Shown here piece by piece: positions 7,279 through 14,261 of a stretch of 15,914 nt of DNA (positions are counted from its first letter, which is position 1; each line of letters begins with the position of its first letter). Location: NCBI GenBank assembly GCA_030639395.1, contig DAOWCW010000008.1:1-15914 (forward strand), written 5' to 3'. Below the pieces are notes generated by a model. The model saw only the letters and a list, made by a program, of their open reading frames with translations. It was not told the origin of the DNA and searched no databases. Source of the stretch: an archaeon (GTDB lineage Archaea; Nanoarchaeota; Nanoarchaeia; Pacearchaeales; GW2011-AR1). Position numbers and translations under genes: made by a program.

Positions 7279-9255
7279 ATGTATCAAAAAGCACTCTCAA
7301 TAGAAGATATCTGCAACAAACTTAGACCCGTCTTCGGAAAAAAAATCGACGAAATATACTTCCAGTATACCGTAGCAAACGGACGCGAAGAAAAAGAAGA
7401 AATCAGCCACGTTCTAAACACACTTTACCAAAAACACTTAAATAAATTATTAGACAAATCCGTTCTACTTGAACCTCCAAAAAAAGAACTAATCGACGGA
7501 ACTTACAACCTAGCAAATATAGTATACGCCGACAAAGAAATCTGCCCATTTAATCTTCGAGAACAAGACTGGCCACGTCACATCTGCGTCACAGGAATGT
7601 CTGGCTCAGGTAAAACAACATTCGCATTCAAAATAATCGAAGCCCTAAACGCCCACAAAAAACCCTACCTAATATTCGACTGGAAAAAATCCTTTCGACC
7701 ACTTTTAACAAAAAATCCCTCGACCCTAATCTTCACCGTAGGAGACGAAAAAGTAACCAACCTATTCAAAACCAACATCAACCAACCACCAAAAAACGTT
7801 TCGCCAAAAGAATGGATTAACGTACTCTCAGACCTCTTAACCGAAGCTTTCTCTGCATCATTCGGAGTTCACAAAGTAATACTAGAAACCCTCGACGAAG
7901 CATTCAAAGAATGGGGAATCTACCACGGAAGTAGCAATTACCCAACATGGAATCACATCAAATGGAGACTCGAAGAAAAATTAGAAAAATCCAAGAATCG
8001 AGAAAGTGGTTGGATCGAATCAGCATTAAGAATTGCAACAGTTCTAACATTCGGAGAATTCGGAAAAACCTTAAACTACAAAGGCGACAAGTCAATCTCA
8101 GTCGAAGAACTTCTAGACAAAAAAATAATCATGGAACTAAACTCCCTTGGAGGAGTCGAAAAAACATTCTTCTGCGAATTCATCTTAACCTACATCTATA
8201 AATTAAAAAAAGCAAGACAAGACCACGCAAATCACGGATTCGACCACGTAATCCTAGTAGACGAAGCCCATAACATCTTCCTAAAAAAACCAACCAACTT
8301 CACAAACGAAACAACAACAGACATGATATACAGAGAAATGCGAGAATACGGAACATCTCTAATCTGCCTCGACCAACACATTTCAAAAATATCCGACACA
8401 GTAAAAGGAAACTCTGCATGCCACATCGCATTCCAACAACAACTCCCGCAAGACATCTACGACATCTCAGAACTAACCCAACTACGCGACCAGCGACACT
8501 ATTTCTCAAGCTTACCAGTCGGAAGCGCAATCGTCAAACTATCCGAAAGATACAATCAACCATTCCAAATCAAAGTACCATACACTAAAGATAGAAAAAG
8601 ACATATAACAAATGAAGAAATCAAATCCAGAATGCAATCATTTATTTTAAGCAAAGAATACGAAAAAAACTCCGATCCAGAATTTAACAAACAACTAGAA
8701 AAAGGCTCAACAGAGTCATGCCAATCTGTGGCACCAAAACCAACAATAGAAAAACAAGTTAACAAAGTAGAGCAAGTCGAACAAAAAAAGAACACGACAA
8801 GCCAACCAAAAACCAAAGACCAACAATCAACAACCACTTTATCCGAAGGACAAAAACTCATTTACGATTATATCAAAGCCCACTTAAAAGCCGGAATATC
8901 TTTAGAAAAAATAAAAGATACACTAGAAAAATCCAAAACACAAGGAAACTATTCCTCTTCAGATATAATACAGGCCACAAATCTAATATTCAAAAATTAT
9001 CCAGAACAACCTAAAACTATAAAAAAACAAACACCAACATTAATAGAGCTAAATACCAATGAAAAAATATTTATGAAATTCCTAGAAGACAATCCAAATC
9101 ACAACCTAGCAACAACTCAAATATATAAACAAACAGGACTCTCTGCAAGAAAAGGAACAGAAACAAAAAAATCTCTAGAACAAAAAGGATTAATCAAAAT
9201 AGAAGAAATAAAGTATGAAAAAGGCTGGAAAAAAATAATAAAATTAACACAATAA
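7279..9255 (+). CDS. HerA/FtsK-superfamily (DUF87-type) ATPase with C-terminal winged helix
   Basis: This 658-residue protein has a P-loop at 106-113 (GMSGSGKT) and a following strand LIFDWKKSFR (131-140). Walker B is VILVDEAHNIF at 324-334, and a sensor-type segment SLICLDQHISKISDTVKGNSA lies at 360-380. This order matches hexameric HerA/VirB4-like DNA-pumping ATPases, in which Asp-Glu of Walker B activates water. Residues 1-75 form a helical N-terminal domain with no obvious HAS barrel. Residues about 460-525 are a low-complexity linker (Q, K, T, S). The C-terminal 60 residues (MKFLEDNPNHNLATTQIYKQ...) look like a winged-helix DNA-binding domain. No NurA nuclease lies beside it, so this is not the canonical HerA-NurA repair pair. 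A role in DNA translocation or secretion is inferred from the fold alone. Confidence 0.8.
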   Translation: MYQKALSIEDICNKLRPVFGKKIDEIYFQYTVANGREEKEEISHVLNTLYQKHLNKLLDKSVLLEPPKKELIDGTYNLANIVYADKEICPFNLREQDWPRHICVTGMSGSGKTTFAFKIIEALNAHKKPYLIFDWKKSFRPLLTKNPSTLIFTVGDEKVTNLFKTNINQPPKNVSPKEWINVLSDLLTEAFSASFGVHKVILETLDEAFKEWGIYHGSSNYPTWNHIKWRLEEKLEKSKNRESGWIESALRIATVLTFGEFGKTLNYKGDKSISVEELLDKKIIMELNSLGGVEKTFFCEFILTYIYKLKKARQDHANHGFDHVILVDEAHNIFLKKPTNFTNETTTDMIYREMREYGTSLICLDQHISKISDTVKGNSACHIAFQQQLPQDIYDISELTQLRDQRHYFSSLPVGSAIVKLSERYNQPFQIKVPYTKDRKRHITNEEIKSRMQSFILSKEYEKNSDPEFNKQLEKGSTESCQSVAPKPTIEKQVNKVEQVEQKKNTTSQPKTKDQQSTTTLSEGQKLIYDYIKAHLKAGISLEKIKDTLEKSKTQGNYSSSDIIQATNLIFKNYPEQPKTIKKQTPTLIELNTNEKIFMKFLEDNPNHNLATTQIYKQTGLSARKGTETKKSLEQKGLIKIEEIKYEKGWKKIIKLTQ

Positions 9256-9297
9256 CACTCATAAAAAACAAACAAAATTCCATAAACCACCAATAAC

Positions 9298-9320
9298 AAA
9301 AATTCAAATTTTGAATTTTT
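9298..9320. repeat. 23-bp A/T palindrome after the ATPase gene
   Basis: Eleven-base arms (AAAAATTCAAA and its complement) flank one T, 43 nt after the ATPase stop codon. It could act in transcript ending or as a protein-binding site. The sequence alone does not decide between them. Confidence 0.7.
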
Positions 9321-9557
9321 CAAAATACGCAAGAAACAAGGAATAGAAAGGAAATACCTCATGAAAAAATAAAAATTTCATGAAATAAGTTATTTTTCAA
9401 AAAATCATATATAGATAGTTCTCTTAAATTCCATTGAATCCCGGAATACCAACAATATTTTGAACATAATTATTAATAATATTCACAAAAACACAAAAAA
9501 AGGAGAAACAACCAAAAAAGCTAAATAGAAACAAAAAAGAAAAATTAACTTTGAAAA

Positions 9558-9565
9558 CTTATAAA
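9558..9565 (+). promoter_or_regulatory. TATA box and weak SD for the gene at 9594
   Basis: CTTATAAA is centred about 32 nt before the ATG at 9594, slightly further than at other genes, so the mRNA would carry a short leader. An AAAGGA stretch (9581-9586) seven bases before the start could serve as a Shine-Dalgarno site. Confidence 0.5.
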
Positions 9566-9593
9566 AACCATTAAGCAAAAAAAGGAAAAAAAT

Positions 9594-9974
9594 ATGAACA
9601 AAAAAGTAAAAATCCAATTCCCCGAAGACAACAAACAAATAACATCCCTAATAACCTTTAAGGATGTAGAGGAATACCTTTCCCTAATGATGACCTTGCA
9701 TCTCGCAGGCGACTTTGTCGACACAGACGGAGAAAAAAGTCCAATAGAAAAAAACAGACGAAAAACTTTCCAAAATGGAATATGTGTTGGGATAGGTGCC
9801 ACCACAACACAAAAGGGAAAAAGATTCTTCTGGCACGAGAAACAAAATCAAAAATCAAAAACCCTCATTACCTTAGAGGAATGGTTTAAAGAAAAAAAAA
9901 TAGGAGAAAAAACACAAGAAGTCATAGTAAAAAAACGTAACGAATGGGAAAAAGAACTCCAAGCAAAATCCTAA
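9594..9974 (+). CDS. Hypothetical protein, 126 aa
   Basis: No family is recognised. The protein is soluble-looking and basic, with no signal peptide or membrane helix. The N-terminal third mixes short strands and a helix (FKDVEEYLSLMMTLHLAGDFVDTDG). The middle is basic (EKNRRKTFQNG) followed by GICVGIGATTTQKGKRFFW, and the last 40 residues are a charged helix (LEEWFKEKKIGEKTQEVIVKKRNEW). It stands alone between the palindrome-rich gap and a hairpin terminator 74 nt after its stop. Codon composition resembles its neighbours. The frame, the TATA/SD context and the coherent charge pattern support a real gene, but the function is open. Confidence 0.65.
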   Translation: MNKKVKIQFPEDNKQITSLITFKDVEEYLSLMMTLHLAGDFVDTDGEKSPIEKNRRKTFQNGICVGIGATTTQKGKRFFWHEKQNQKSKTLITLEEWFKEKKIGEKTQEVIVKKRNEWEKELQAKS

Positions 9975-10285
9975 GTTAAAAAACAACCACAACCGCTCAT
10001 GCCACTATTTCAAGGACTTTGTTTCTATAAACATCCCACTACAACAAAAACAACTAAGCCACACAAAAAGTGGCTTAGTTGTTTCATCATCACAACAATT
10101 TTTTTTTCGCCAAAACCTATATGCTCCAATATACTACATTATAACATATATATTGCATTTCTTGTCTGCAGCAGCAGATGCCACCTAGGCAAAATGTATA
10201 CCTTGGGTACAAATATATCATATCCAACAACAACACTCAGCACACAAAGCTCATTTAATTTCTAATATTAATTATTCAACACAAC
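9975..10285. other. 311-nt intergenic region between convergent genes
   Basis: It contains the perfect 15-bp hairpin (10048-10084), a 9-T run, an A/T motif repeated near ppsA (10108-10140), a TATA-like stretch at 10144-10153 and a possible 25-codon ORF at 10178-10255. A longer plus-strand frame at 9999-10265 is not convincing. Confidence 0.6.
10048..10084. terminator. Perfect 15-bp hairpin, likely bidirectional terminator
   Basis: Arms at 10048-10062 and 10070-10084 pair fully around a 7-nt loop. The stem ends in A/T runs on both sides, giving a T-rich tail for either strand, and a 9-T run follows at 10099-10107 on the plus strand. It lies between the plus gene ending at 9974 and the minus gene ending at 10286, as expected for a shared terminator. 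Perfect hairpins of this size are uncommon as archaeal terminators. Confidence 0.7.
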
Positions 10286-10552
10286 CTACGCAGCAGCATA
10301 AACCGCATGTGCCCGATTAGAAATCCTCCAACGCATCCTTTTCAAATAAACCTCACCATTAGAATTCTTCCCAATCCGAACAACCAACCCCTTGCCCTCC
10401 AACCCCAACAACAACCTCTTCACAAACTCCTCGTCCCGTGCAAGCTCCCTCGCAACATCAACCGTAAAAACCAACCTAGGAAAAACACCATACAAATAAA
10501 ATAAAATCTGCTCTGAAATCTTCTCAATCTTCTCGTCACTAATCCTTGGCAT
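10286..10552 (-). CDS. Small winged-helix DNA-binding protein (DPANN type)
   Basis: I start this 88-residue protein at the ATG at 10552 (MPRISDEKIEKIS), because a TATA element sits 26-27 nt before it. The longer frame from 10615 would begin upstream of the inferred transcription start and has an atypical Cys-rich N-terminus. The sequence reads as helix 1 (EKIEKISEQILFYLYGVFP), then FTVDVARELARDEEFVKRLLLGLEGKGLVVRI with the recognition helix and wing, and ends in YLKRMRWRISNRAHAVY. This is the usual layout of winged-helix regulators. I recall close relatives across Pacearchaeota and Woesearchaeota, so it is probably a conserved lineage-specific transcription factor. It lies downstream of the probable 39-aa gene on the same strand. 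Confidence 0.78.
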   Translation of the reverse strand: MPRISDEKIEKISEQILFYLYGVFPRLVFTVDVARELARDEEFVKRLLLGLEGKGLVVRIGKNSNGEVYLKRMRWRISNRAHAVYAAA

Positions 10553-10574
10553 AAAAAAACAAGCAAAACACTTC

Positions 10575-10582
10575 TTATATTC
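10575..10582 (-). promoter_or_regulatory. TATA box deciding the start of the winged-helix gene
   Basis: The minus strand reads GAATATAA, centred 26.5 nt before the ATG at 10552. Transcription from here would exclude the longer frame that begins at 10615. Confidence 0.6.
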
Positions 10583-10616
10583 TTTACCATAACACCGGCT
10601 CTGTTGAAAATCCATC

Positions 10617-10736
10617 TTAACGCAACTCTAAATTATGAACTATACCCTTGCAACTAAATCCACGCCCAATCAAACTTCTCTGCCTATATTTCTCATCAGA
10701 ATAATTCTTAAACTGCTTTTTTCGAAACCTTCTCAT
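10617..10736 (-). CDS. Probable 39-aa basic protein
   Basis: A short frame encodes MRRFRKKQFKNYSDEKYRQR followed by SLIGRGFSCKGIVHNLELR. It is strongly basic in its first half, has one Cys and no membrane segment. A TATA-like ACTTTTAT (minus strand, 10759-10766) is centred 26.5 nt before the ATG at 10736, the offset shown by the confident genes here. The next upstream in-frame stop lies some 60 nt before the ATG. I do not recognise a family, and similar charge alone does not make it a ribosomal protein. It could also be the tail of a decayed gene. It precedes the winged-helix gene on the same strand. Confidence 0.4.
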   Translation of the reverse strand: MRRFRKKQFKNYSDEKYRQRSLIGRGFSCKGIVHNLELR

Positions 10737-10758
10737 CCTAACATTCTTTTTGGATGGA

Positions 10759-10766
10759 ATAAAAGT
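10759..10766 (-). promoter_or_regulatory. TATA-like element for the 39-aa ORF
   Basis: ACTTTTAT on the minus strand, at the same offset from an ATG as at the leaderless genes in this window. Confidence 0.35.
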
Positions 10767-10820
10767 CTGGATTCCCTTCCAGAAACAAAGCCAGCCTATG
10801 ACAAAAATTTATAAATGAAA

Positions 10821-10848
10821 ACAACTAACAAAAAACAACTAACAAAAA
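10821..10848 (+). repeat. Two tandem copies of a 14-bp unit
   Basis: ACAACTAACAAAAA occurs twice in direct tandem in the intergenic region. A TATA-like AATTTATAAATG (about 10806-10817) lies just before it and could drive the plus-strand cassette downstream with a long leader. Confidence 0.75.
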
Positions 10849-11002
10849 ACTCCGCAACAAAAACCAGAAACTAGAAATTACAAAATTCAACAAAAACTTG
10901 AATTTTTATAACCCACCAGAAACAGCGGAAAAGAAACATCTTATGGAATAGGTGATTCAAAAGATATTTACAATAGAGATGTCTATGTCTCTCAACCTTA
11001 AG

Positions 11003-11032
11003 GCAACCAAATAGGAGGGGAAAACGGGTTGC
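11003..11032 (+). promoter_or_regulatory. Hairpin presenting a Shine-Dalgarno site and holding the TTG start
   Basis: GCAACC (11003-11008) pairs with GGTTGC (11027-11032). The 18-nt loop holds AGGAGGGG (11013-11020), and the 3' arm contains the TTG start codon (11029-11031) of the leader ORF. Such a fold could gate initiation. The pairing is seen in sequence; the regulatory role is inferred. Confidence 0.5.
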
Positions 11033-11100
11033 AAAAACCACAAAACAAGGCAAAAGTAAAAATAACGGAAACAAAAACATCACAAGGAGGCTTATTTTGA
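11029..11100 (+). CDS. 23-codon leader ORF overlapping the secreted-protein gene
   Basis: The frame starts at TTG, eight bases after a strong AGGAGGGG, and encodes a short Lys/Thr/Gln-rich peptide ending GGLF. Its TGA overlaps the next TTG start as TTGA (11097-11100), and the second Shine-Dalgarno site lies inside this ORF at 11085-11090. This is the classic layout for translational coupling. An in-frame TAA at 10999-11001 bounds it upstream. The peptide itself may have no function beyond control. No relative is recognised, and a frame this short could be chance, although the two SD sites and the overlap argue against that. Confidence 0.4.
   Translation: MQKPQNKAKVKITETKTSQGGLF
11085..11090 (+). 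promoter_or_regulatory. Strong Shine-Dalgarno site deciding a TTG start
   Basis: AGGAGG lies six bases before the TTG at 11097. Most other genes here lack such a site, which makes this one unusual and fixes the start of the secreted protein. Confidence 0.75.
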
Positions 11101-11510
11101 AAAAATCATTCAGTATTCTCGCAGCAGCAGTATCTTTCATGGTAATGACAATGCTACCGCAAGCAGCCTTGGCCGGCAACCCAATTACAGGTATCGCAAA
11201 AGGCGCAGCAGGACTCTTATATCACGTCATTATGGCCCCGGTAAACATGCTGGATGGAGATGGATGCCCAATTACAGCATTGGCAGATATTACAAGGGCG
11301 CCAGTAAAGGCAGTTGAAGAAGTGGCCTACGGATTAGCCTTTCAGGACACCGGCAGGGACATTGAAGACATCGGCATAATAAATGAGGCCATCGAAAACG
11401 ATACCGGAGCGCACGTATTCAGGAACTGCCTGATCGGAATCGCAGGGACCCACACCGCTCCTGTTCTCCTTATTGGAGGAACGGCGGCAATTGTCACAGC
11501 AGTAGACTGA
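11097..11510 (+). CDS. Small secreted protein, bacterial-looking, function unknown
   Basis: This 137-residue protein starts at TTG, chosen because of the AGGAGG before it and the textbook Sec signal peptide that follows: MKK, a hydrophobic core (about 5-20) and a predicted cut after ALA (about residues 25-27). The mature part is about 110 residues, rich in Gly and Ala, with two Cys (in GDGCP and RNCLIG) that could form a disulfide, and two hydrophobic stretches (GAAGLLYHVIMAPVN and APVLLIGGTAAIVTAV). No family is recognised. Composition stands out: positions 11401-11460 count A15 C20 G16 T9, about 60% GC in an otherwise A/T-rich window. With the SD sites and the intrinsic terminator at 11543, it looks like a recent bacterial import, or else an assembly join. 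Confidence 0.72.
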   Translation: MKKSFSILAAAVSFMVMTMLPQAALAGNPITGIAKGAAGLLYHVIMAPVNMLDGDGCPITALADITRAPVKAVEEVAYGLAFQDTGRDIEDIGIINEAIENDTGAHVFRNCLIGIAGTHTAPVLLIGGTAAIVTAVD

Positions 11511-11542
11511 CACTATTACACATCGGTAAGTTCTAACGGAAT

Positions 11543-11589
11543 AAAAGGAACCCGCTCCTCTAGGGGTTCCTTTTATTTATTTTTTTTTT
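11543..11589 (+). terminator. Intrinsic terminator after the secreted-protein gene
   Basis: An 11-bp stem (11543-11553 with 11564-11574, AAAAGGAACCC and its complement) encloses a 10-nt loop and is followed by a T-rich tail ending in ten T. It lies 33 nt after the stop codon. The shape is that of a bacterial Rho-independent terminator. Confidence 0.85.
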
Positions 11590-11640
11590 GGCAAAAACCT
11601 ATATACTTTAATATAGTATATTAGAGTATATACAACAAAT
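11590..11640 (+). promoter_or_regulatory. A/T motif with half-site repeats upstream of ppsA
   Basis: TATACT (11602-11607) and AGTATA (11615-11620) form an inverted repeat. A second AGTATA at 11625-11630 follows one helical turn later. The stretch matches 10108-10140 at 26 of 33 positions. It could be an operator or extra promoter for ppsA. Confidence 0.4.
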
Positions 11641-11662
11641 AATCAAAAAACAACAGCTAAAC

Positions 11663-11670
11663 ATTTATAT
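11663..11670 (+). promoter_or_regulatory. TATA box for ppsA
   Basis: ATTTATAT is centred 26.5 nt before the ATG at 11693 and indicates a leaderless mRNA. Confidence 0.7.
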
Positions 11671-11692
11671 AGAATAAATATTTAACTACCTC

Positions 11693-14197
11693 ATGGGTGA
11701 AAAATTTGTAGCATGGTTATCTGACCTCTCCAAAGCTGACCTAAACCTAGCAGGAGGAAAAGGCGCAAACCTCGGAGAAATGTACAACTCAAAATTCCCC
11801 GTCCCACAAGCTTTCGCCGTCACAACAGACGCATTCTTCTTCTTTCTAAAACAAGCAAAACTCGAACAACCAATAAAAGATATACTTCACAAAATCGACG
11901 CAGACAACACAAAAGATCTACAAGACAAAGCACAAGAAATTAGAGAAATGGTCTCAAGCGCAAAAATGCCAAAAAAAATAGAAGCCGAAATTCTAGAAGC
12001 ATACGACCACTTCAATGTAGATTTAGACAAAATACAAGATTCTCCCGGAGCCCTCGCAATCCTAAAATCCGCACGAGAACCAATCTTCGTATCAGTCAGA
12101 TCCTCAGCAACAGCAGAAGACCTAGGCGACGCCTCATTCGCAGGACAACAATCTTCATTCATTAATGTCAAAGGAAATTCTGAACTAATTCAAAAAATAA
12201 AAGACTGCTTCGCCTCAATCTTCACAGCAAGATCAATCTACTACAGAAAGAAAAAAGGTTTCGACGATCTAGTAGGCATCGCAGCAATCGTACAAAAAAT
12301 GATCAACTCCGACAAATCCGGTGTAATGTTTTCTAAAAACCCAGTAAAAAATAACGAAGAAATACTAATCGAAGCAGTATTCGGACAAGGGGAAGGAATC
12401 GTATCAGGAACAATCAAGCCAGACCAATACACACTAACAAGAAACTTCGAAATTCTAGAAGAACACATCGCCGACAAAAAACTAGCAATCGTAAGAACAG
12501 CAGGCGGACAAACAAAAACCGTAACACTAACACCAGAAAAATCGAACGAACGAGTATTGAAAACACACGAGCTAAAACAACTAGCCGAGTTCGCACTAAA
12601 ATTAGAAACACACTACAACAAACCACAAGACATTGAATTCTCAATAGAAAACGACACAATTTATATCCTACAAACAAGACCAATCACAACCCTAAAAGAA
12701 AAGCCTACCTCAAATGAAACCCAAGCAGAACTAGATGGACAAATAATCACAGAAGGCATGCCCGCATCCCCAGGAATAGCCTCAGGCATAGTAAAAATAA
12801 TCCACTCAATGGACGACCTAGAAAAAATCAAAAAAGGCGACATCTTGGTAACAAAAATGACAAATCCAGATATGGTAGTCTCAATGCAAAAAGCCGCAGC
12901 AATCCTAACATCCGAAGGAGGAGTCACAGCACACGCAGCAATCGTCTCACGTGAAATGGGAATCCCGGCAATCGTCGGAGCACAAAACGCACTCGACCTC
13001 CTAAAAGACGGAGACGAAATCACAATCGACGGATACACAGGAAAAGTTTTCCAAGGAAAAGCCGAAAATAAATCTGTAGAAATTTTACCAATCGTACCAA
13101 CAAAAACCAAAATCAAAGTCCTAGTTGACCTTCCACAGTTCGCAGAAAGAGCCGCAAAAACAGAAGCTTATGGAGTAGGACTTGTAAGACTAGAAGGATT
13201 AATAGCAACTTCAGGAAAGCATCCACTAGCATACGAAAAAGAAAACAAGTTAGACGATTACAAAAATATGTTAAAAAAAGGATTAGGAAAAATCGCAGAT
13301 ACATTTATAGGAAAACCGATCTGGGTAAGATCCTCCGACATAAGAAGCGATGAATACTCAAATCTAGAGGGTGCACCAAAAGAAATAGAAAAAAATCCAA
13401 TGCTCGGCGACCACGGAATAAGATTCTCATTAAAACATCCAGAAATTTTCAAAGCAGAACTCCAAGCCATGAAAGAACTCGCAGATAAAGGCCACAAATT
13501 CGGAGTCATGTTCCCGCAAATTATCTCAGTCGACGAAGTCAAACAAGCTCGAGCAATCTTCAACGAACTCAAAATAACAAACGTCACATTCGGAGTCATG
13601 ATCGAAACACCAGCCGCAGCAATCCTAATCAAAGACATCTGTGAAACTGGAATTGATTTTATCTCATTCGGAACAAATGACCTAACACAATACACCCTAG
13701 CAATCGACCGAGGAAACGAAGACGTCCAAAACCTCTACGACGAAACAAATTGGGCAGTCCTAAAACAAATCAGCAGAGTAATCCGAGAATGCAAAAAACA
13801 CGGAGTAGAATCTTCAATATGCGGACAAGCAGGATCAAAGCCAGAAATGGTAAAATTCCTAGTTAAGTGCGGAATAGATTCAATCTCAGTAAACGCCGAT
13901 GCAGCAAAGGAAATCTCTGAACTCGTACAAAAACTTGAAACAGAATCCCAAATCGAACCAATCGACAACAAAGAAGAAATCAAAAAAGAAATAGAAGAAT
14001 TAAAACAAGCAGACGAAGAAAGAGAAACCGAGAACCTTAATCCAGAACCAGTAGAAATTATTGAAGATGTGGAAGAAAATCATGAAGGAGAATCAGAAAA
14101 CACAGAGGATGAAGCAAAGCCAGAAGAAAAGTCGGAAAACGAAACAGAACAAGAGGGAAACCAGGAAGAGTCAAAAAAGGAAGATATTTTTAATTAA
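11693..14197 (+). CDS. ppsA: Phosphoenolpyruvate synthase with acidic C-terminal tail
   Basis: This enzyme makes PEP, AMP and phosphate from pyruvate, ATP and water, feeding gluconeogenesis. In archaea it may also run towards pyruvate. The ATP-grasp domain carries GGKGANLGEM (21-30), VRSSATAEDLGDASFAGQQ (135-153) and ILQTRPI (325-331). The swivelling domain has the phosphorylated His414 in EGGVTAHAAIVSREMGIP. The PEP/pyruvate TIM barrel has NPMLGDHGIR (568-577), GVMIETP (634-640), SFGTNDLTQYTLAIDR (658-673) and the catalytic Cys710 in ICGQAGS. The core ends near residue 749, somewhat shorter than the roughly 790 residues of E. coli PpsA. Residues 750-834 are an added tail with 30 Glu and 5 Asp, probably disordered, that I do not know from characterised enzymes. 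Confidence 0.95.
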   Translation: MGEKFVAWLSDLSKADLNLAGGKGANLGEMYNSKFPVPQAFAVTTDAFFFFLKQAKLEQPIKDILHKIDADNTKDLQDKAQEIREMVSSAKMPKKIEAEILEAYDHFNVDLDKIQDSPGALAILKSAREPIFVSVRSSATAEDLGDASFAGQQSSFINVKGNSELIQKIKDCFASIFTARSIYYRKKKGFDDLVGIAAIVQKMINSDKSGVMFSKNPVKNNEEILIEAVFGQGEGIVSGTIKPDQYTLTRNFEILEEHIADKKLAIVRTAGGQTKTVTLTPEKSNERVLKTHELKQLAEFALKLETHYNKPQDIEFSIENDTIYILQTRPITTLKEKPTSNETQAELDGQIITEGMPASPGIASGIVKIIHSMDDLEKIKKGDILVTKMTNPDMVVSMQKAAAILTSEGGVTAHAAIVSREMGIPAIVGAQNALDLLKDGDEITIDGYTGKVFQGKAENKSVEILPIVPTKTKIKVLVDLPQFAERAAKTEAYGVGLVRLEGLIATSGKHPLAYEKENKLDDYKNMLKKGLGKIADTFIGKPIWVRSSDIRSDEYSNLEGAPKEIEKNPMLGDHGIRFSLKHPEIFKAELQAMKELADKGHKFGVMFPQIISVDEVKQARAIFNELKITNVTFGVMIETPAAAILIKDICETGIDFISFGTNDLTQYTLAIDRGNEDVQNLYDETNWAVLKQISRVIRECKKHGVESSICGQAGSKPEMVKFLVKCGIDSISVNADAAKEISELVQKLETESQIEPIDNKEEIKKEIEELKQADEERETENLNPEPVEIIEDVEENHEGESENTEDEAKPEEKSENETEQEGNQEESKKEDIFN

Positions 14198-14231
14198 CTG
14201 TTGTCACTAAGAAGATACAACAAATAGAAAA

Positions 14232-14239
14232 GTTTATAA
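14232..14239 (+). promoter_or_regulatory. TATA box for the gene at 14262
   Basis: GTTTATAA is centred 26.5 nt before the ATG at 14262, preceded by an A-rich BRE-like stretch (GAAAA). Confidence 0.65.
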
Positions 14240-14261
14240 AGCCTAATGCCATAGGTTAACT

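Larger units (their letters stand above)
9256..9593. other. 338-nt gene-free stretch with several palindromes
   Basis: No plausible gene was seen on either strand. The stretch is very A/T rich and holds three notable inverted repeats: 11-bp arms around one base at 9298-9320, 8-bp arms TCATGAAA/TTTCATGA at 9359-9366 and 9376-9383, and the perfect palindrome ATTATTAATAAT at 9469-9480. A TATA-like CATATATAG lies at about 9405-9413 with no ORF at the right distance. Confidence 0.7.

Noticed and set aside
9999..10265. 88-codon plus-strand frame
   Set aside because: It runs through the perfect terminator hairpin and the T-run, has no recognisable protein features and no TATA box at the expected distance.
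10553..10615. N-terminal extension of the winged-helix gene to the ATG at 10615
   Set aside because: The TATA box at 10575-10582 lies inside this stretch, and family members that I recall start at the MPRIS-like position.
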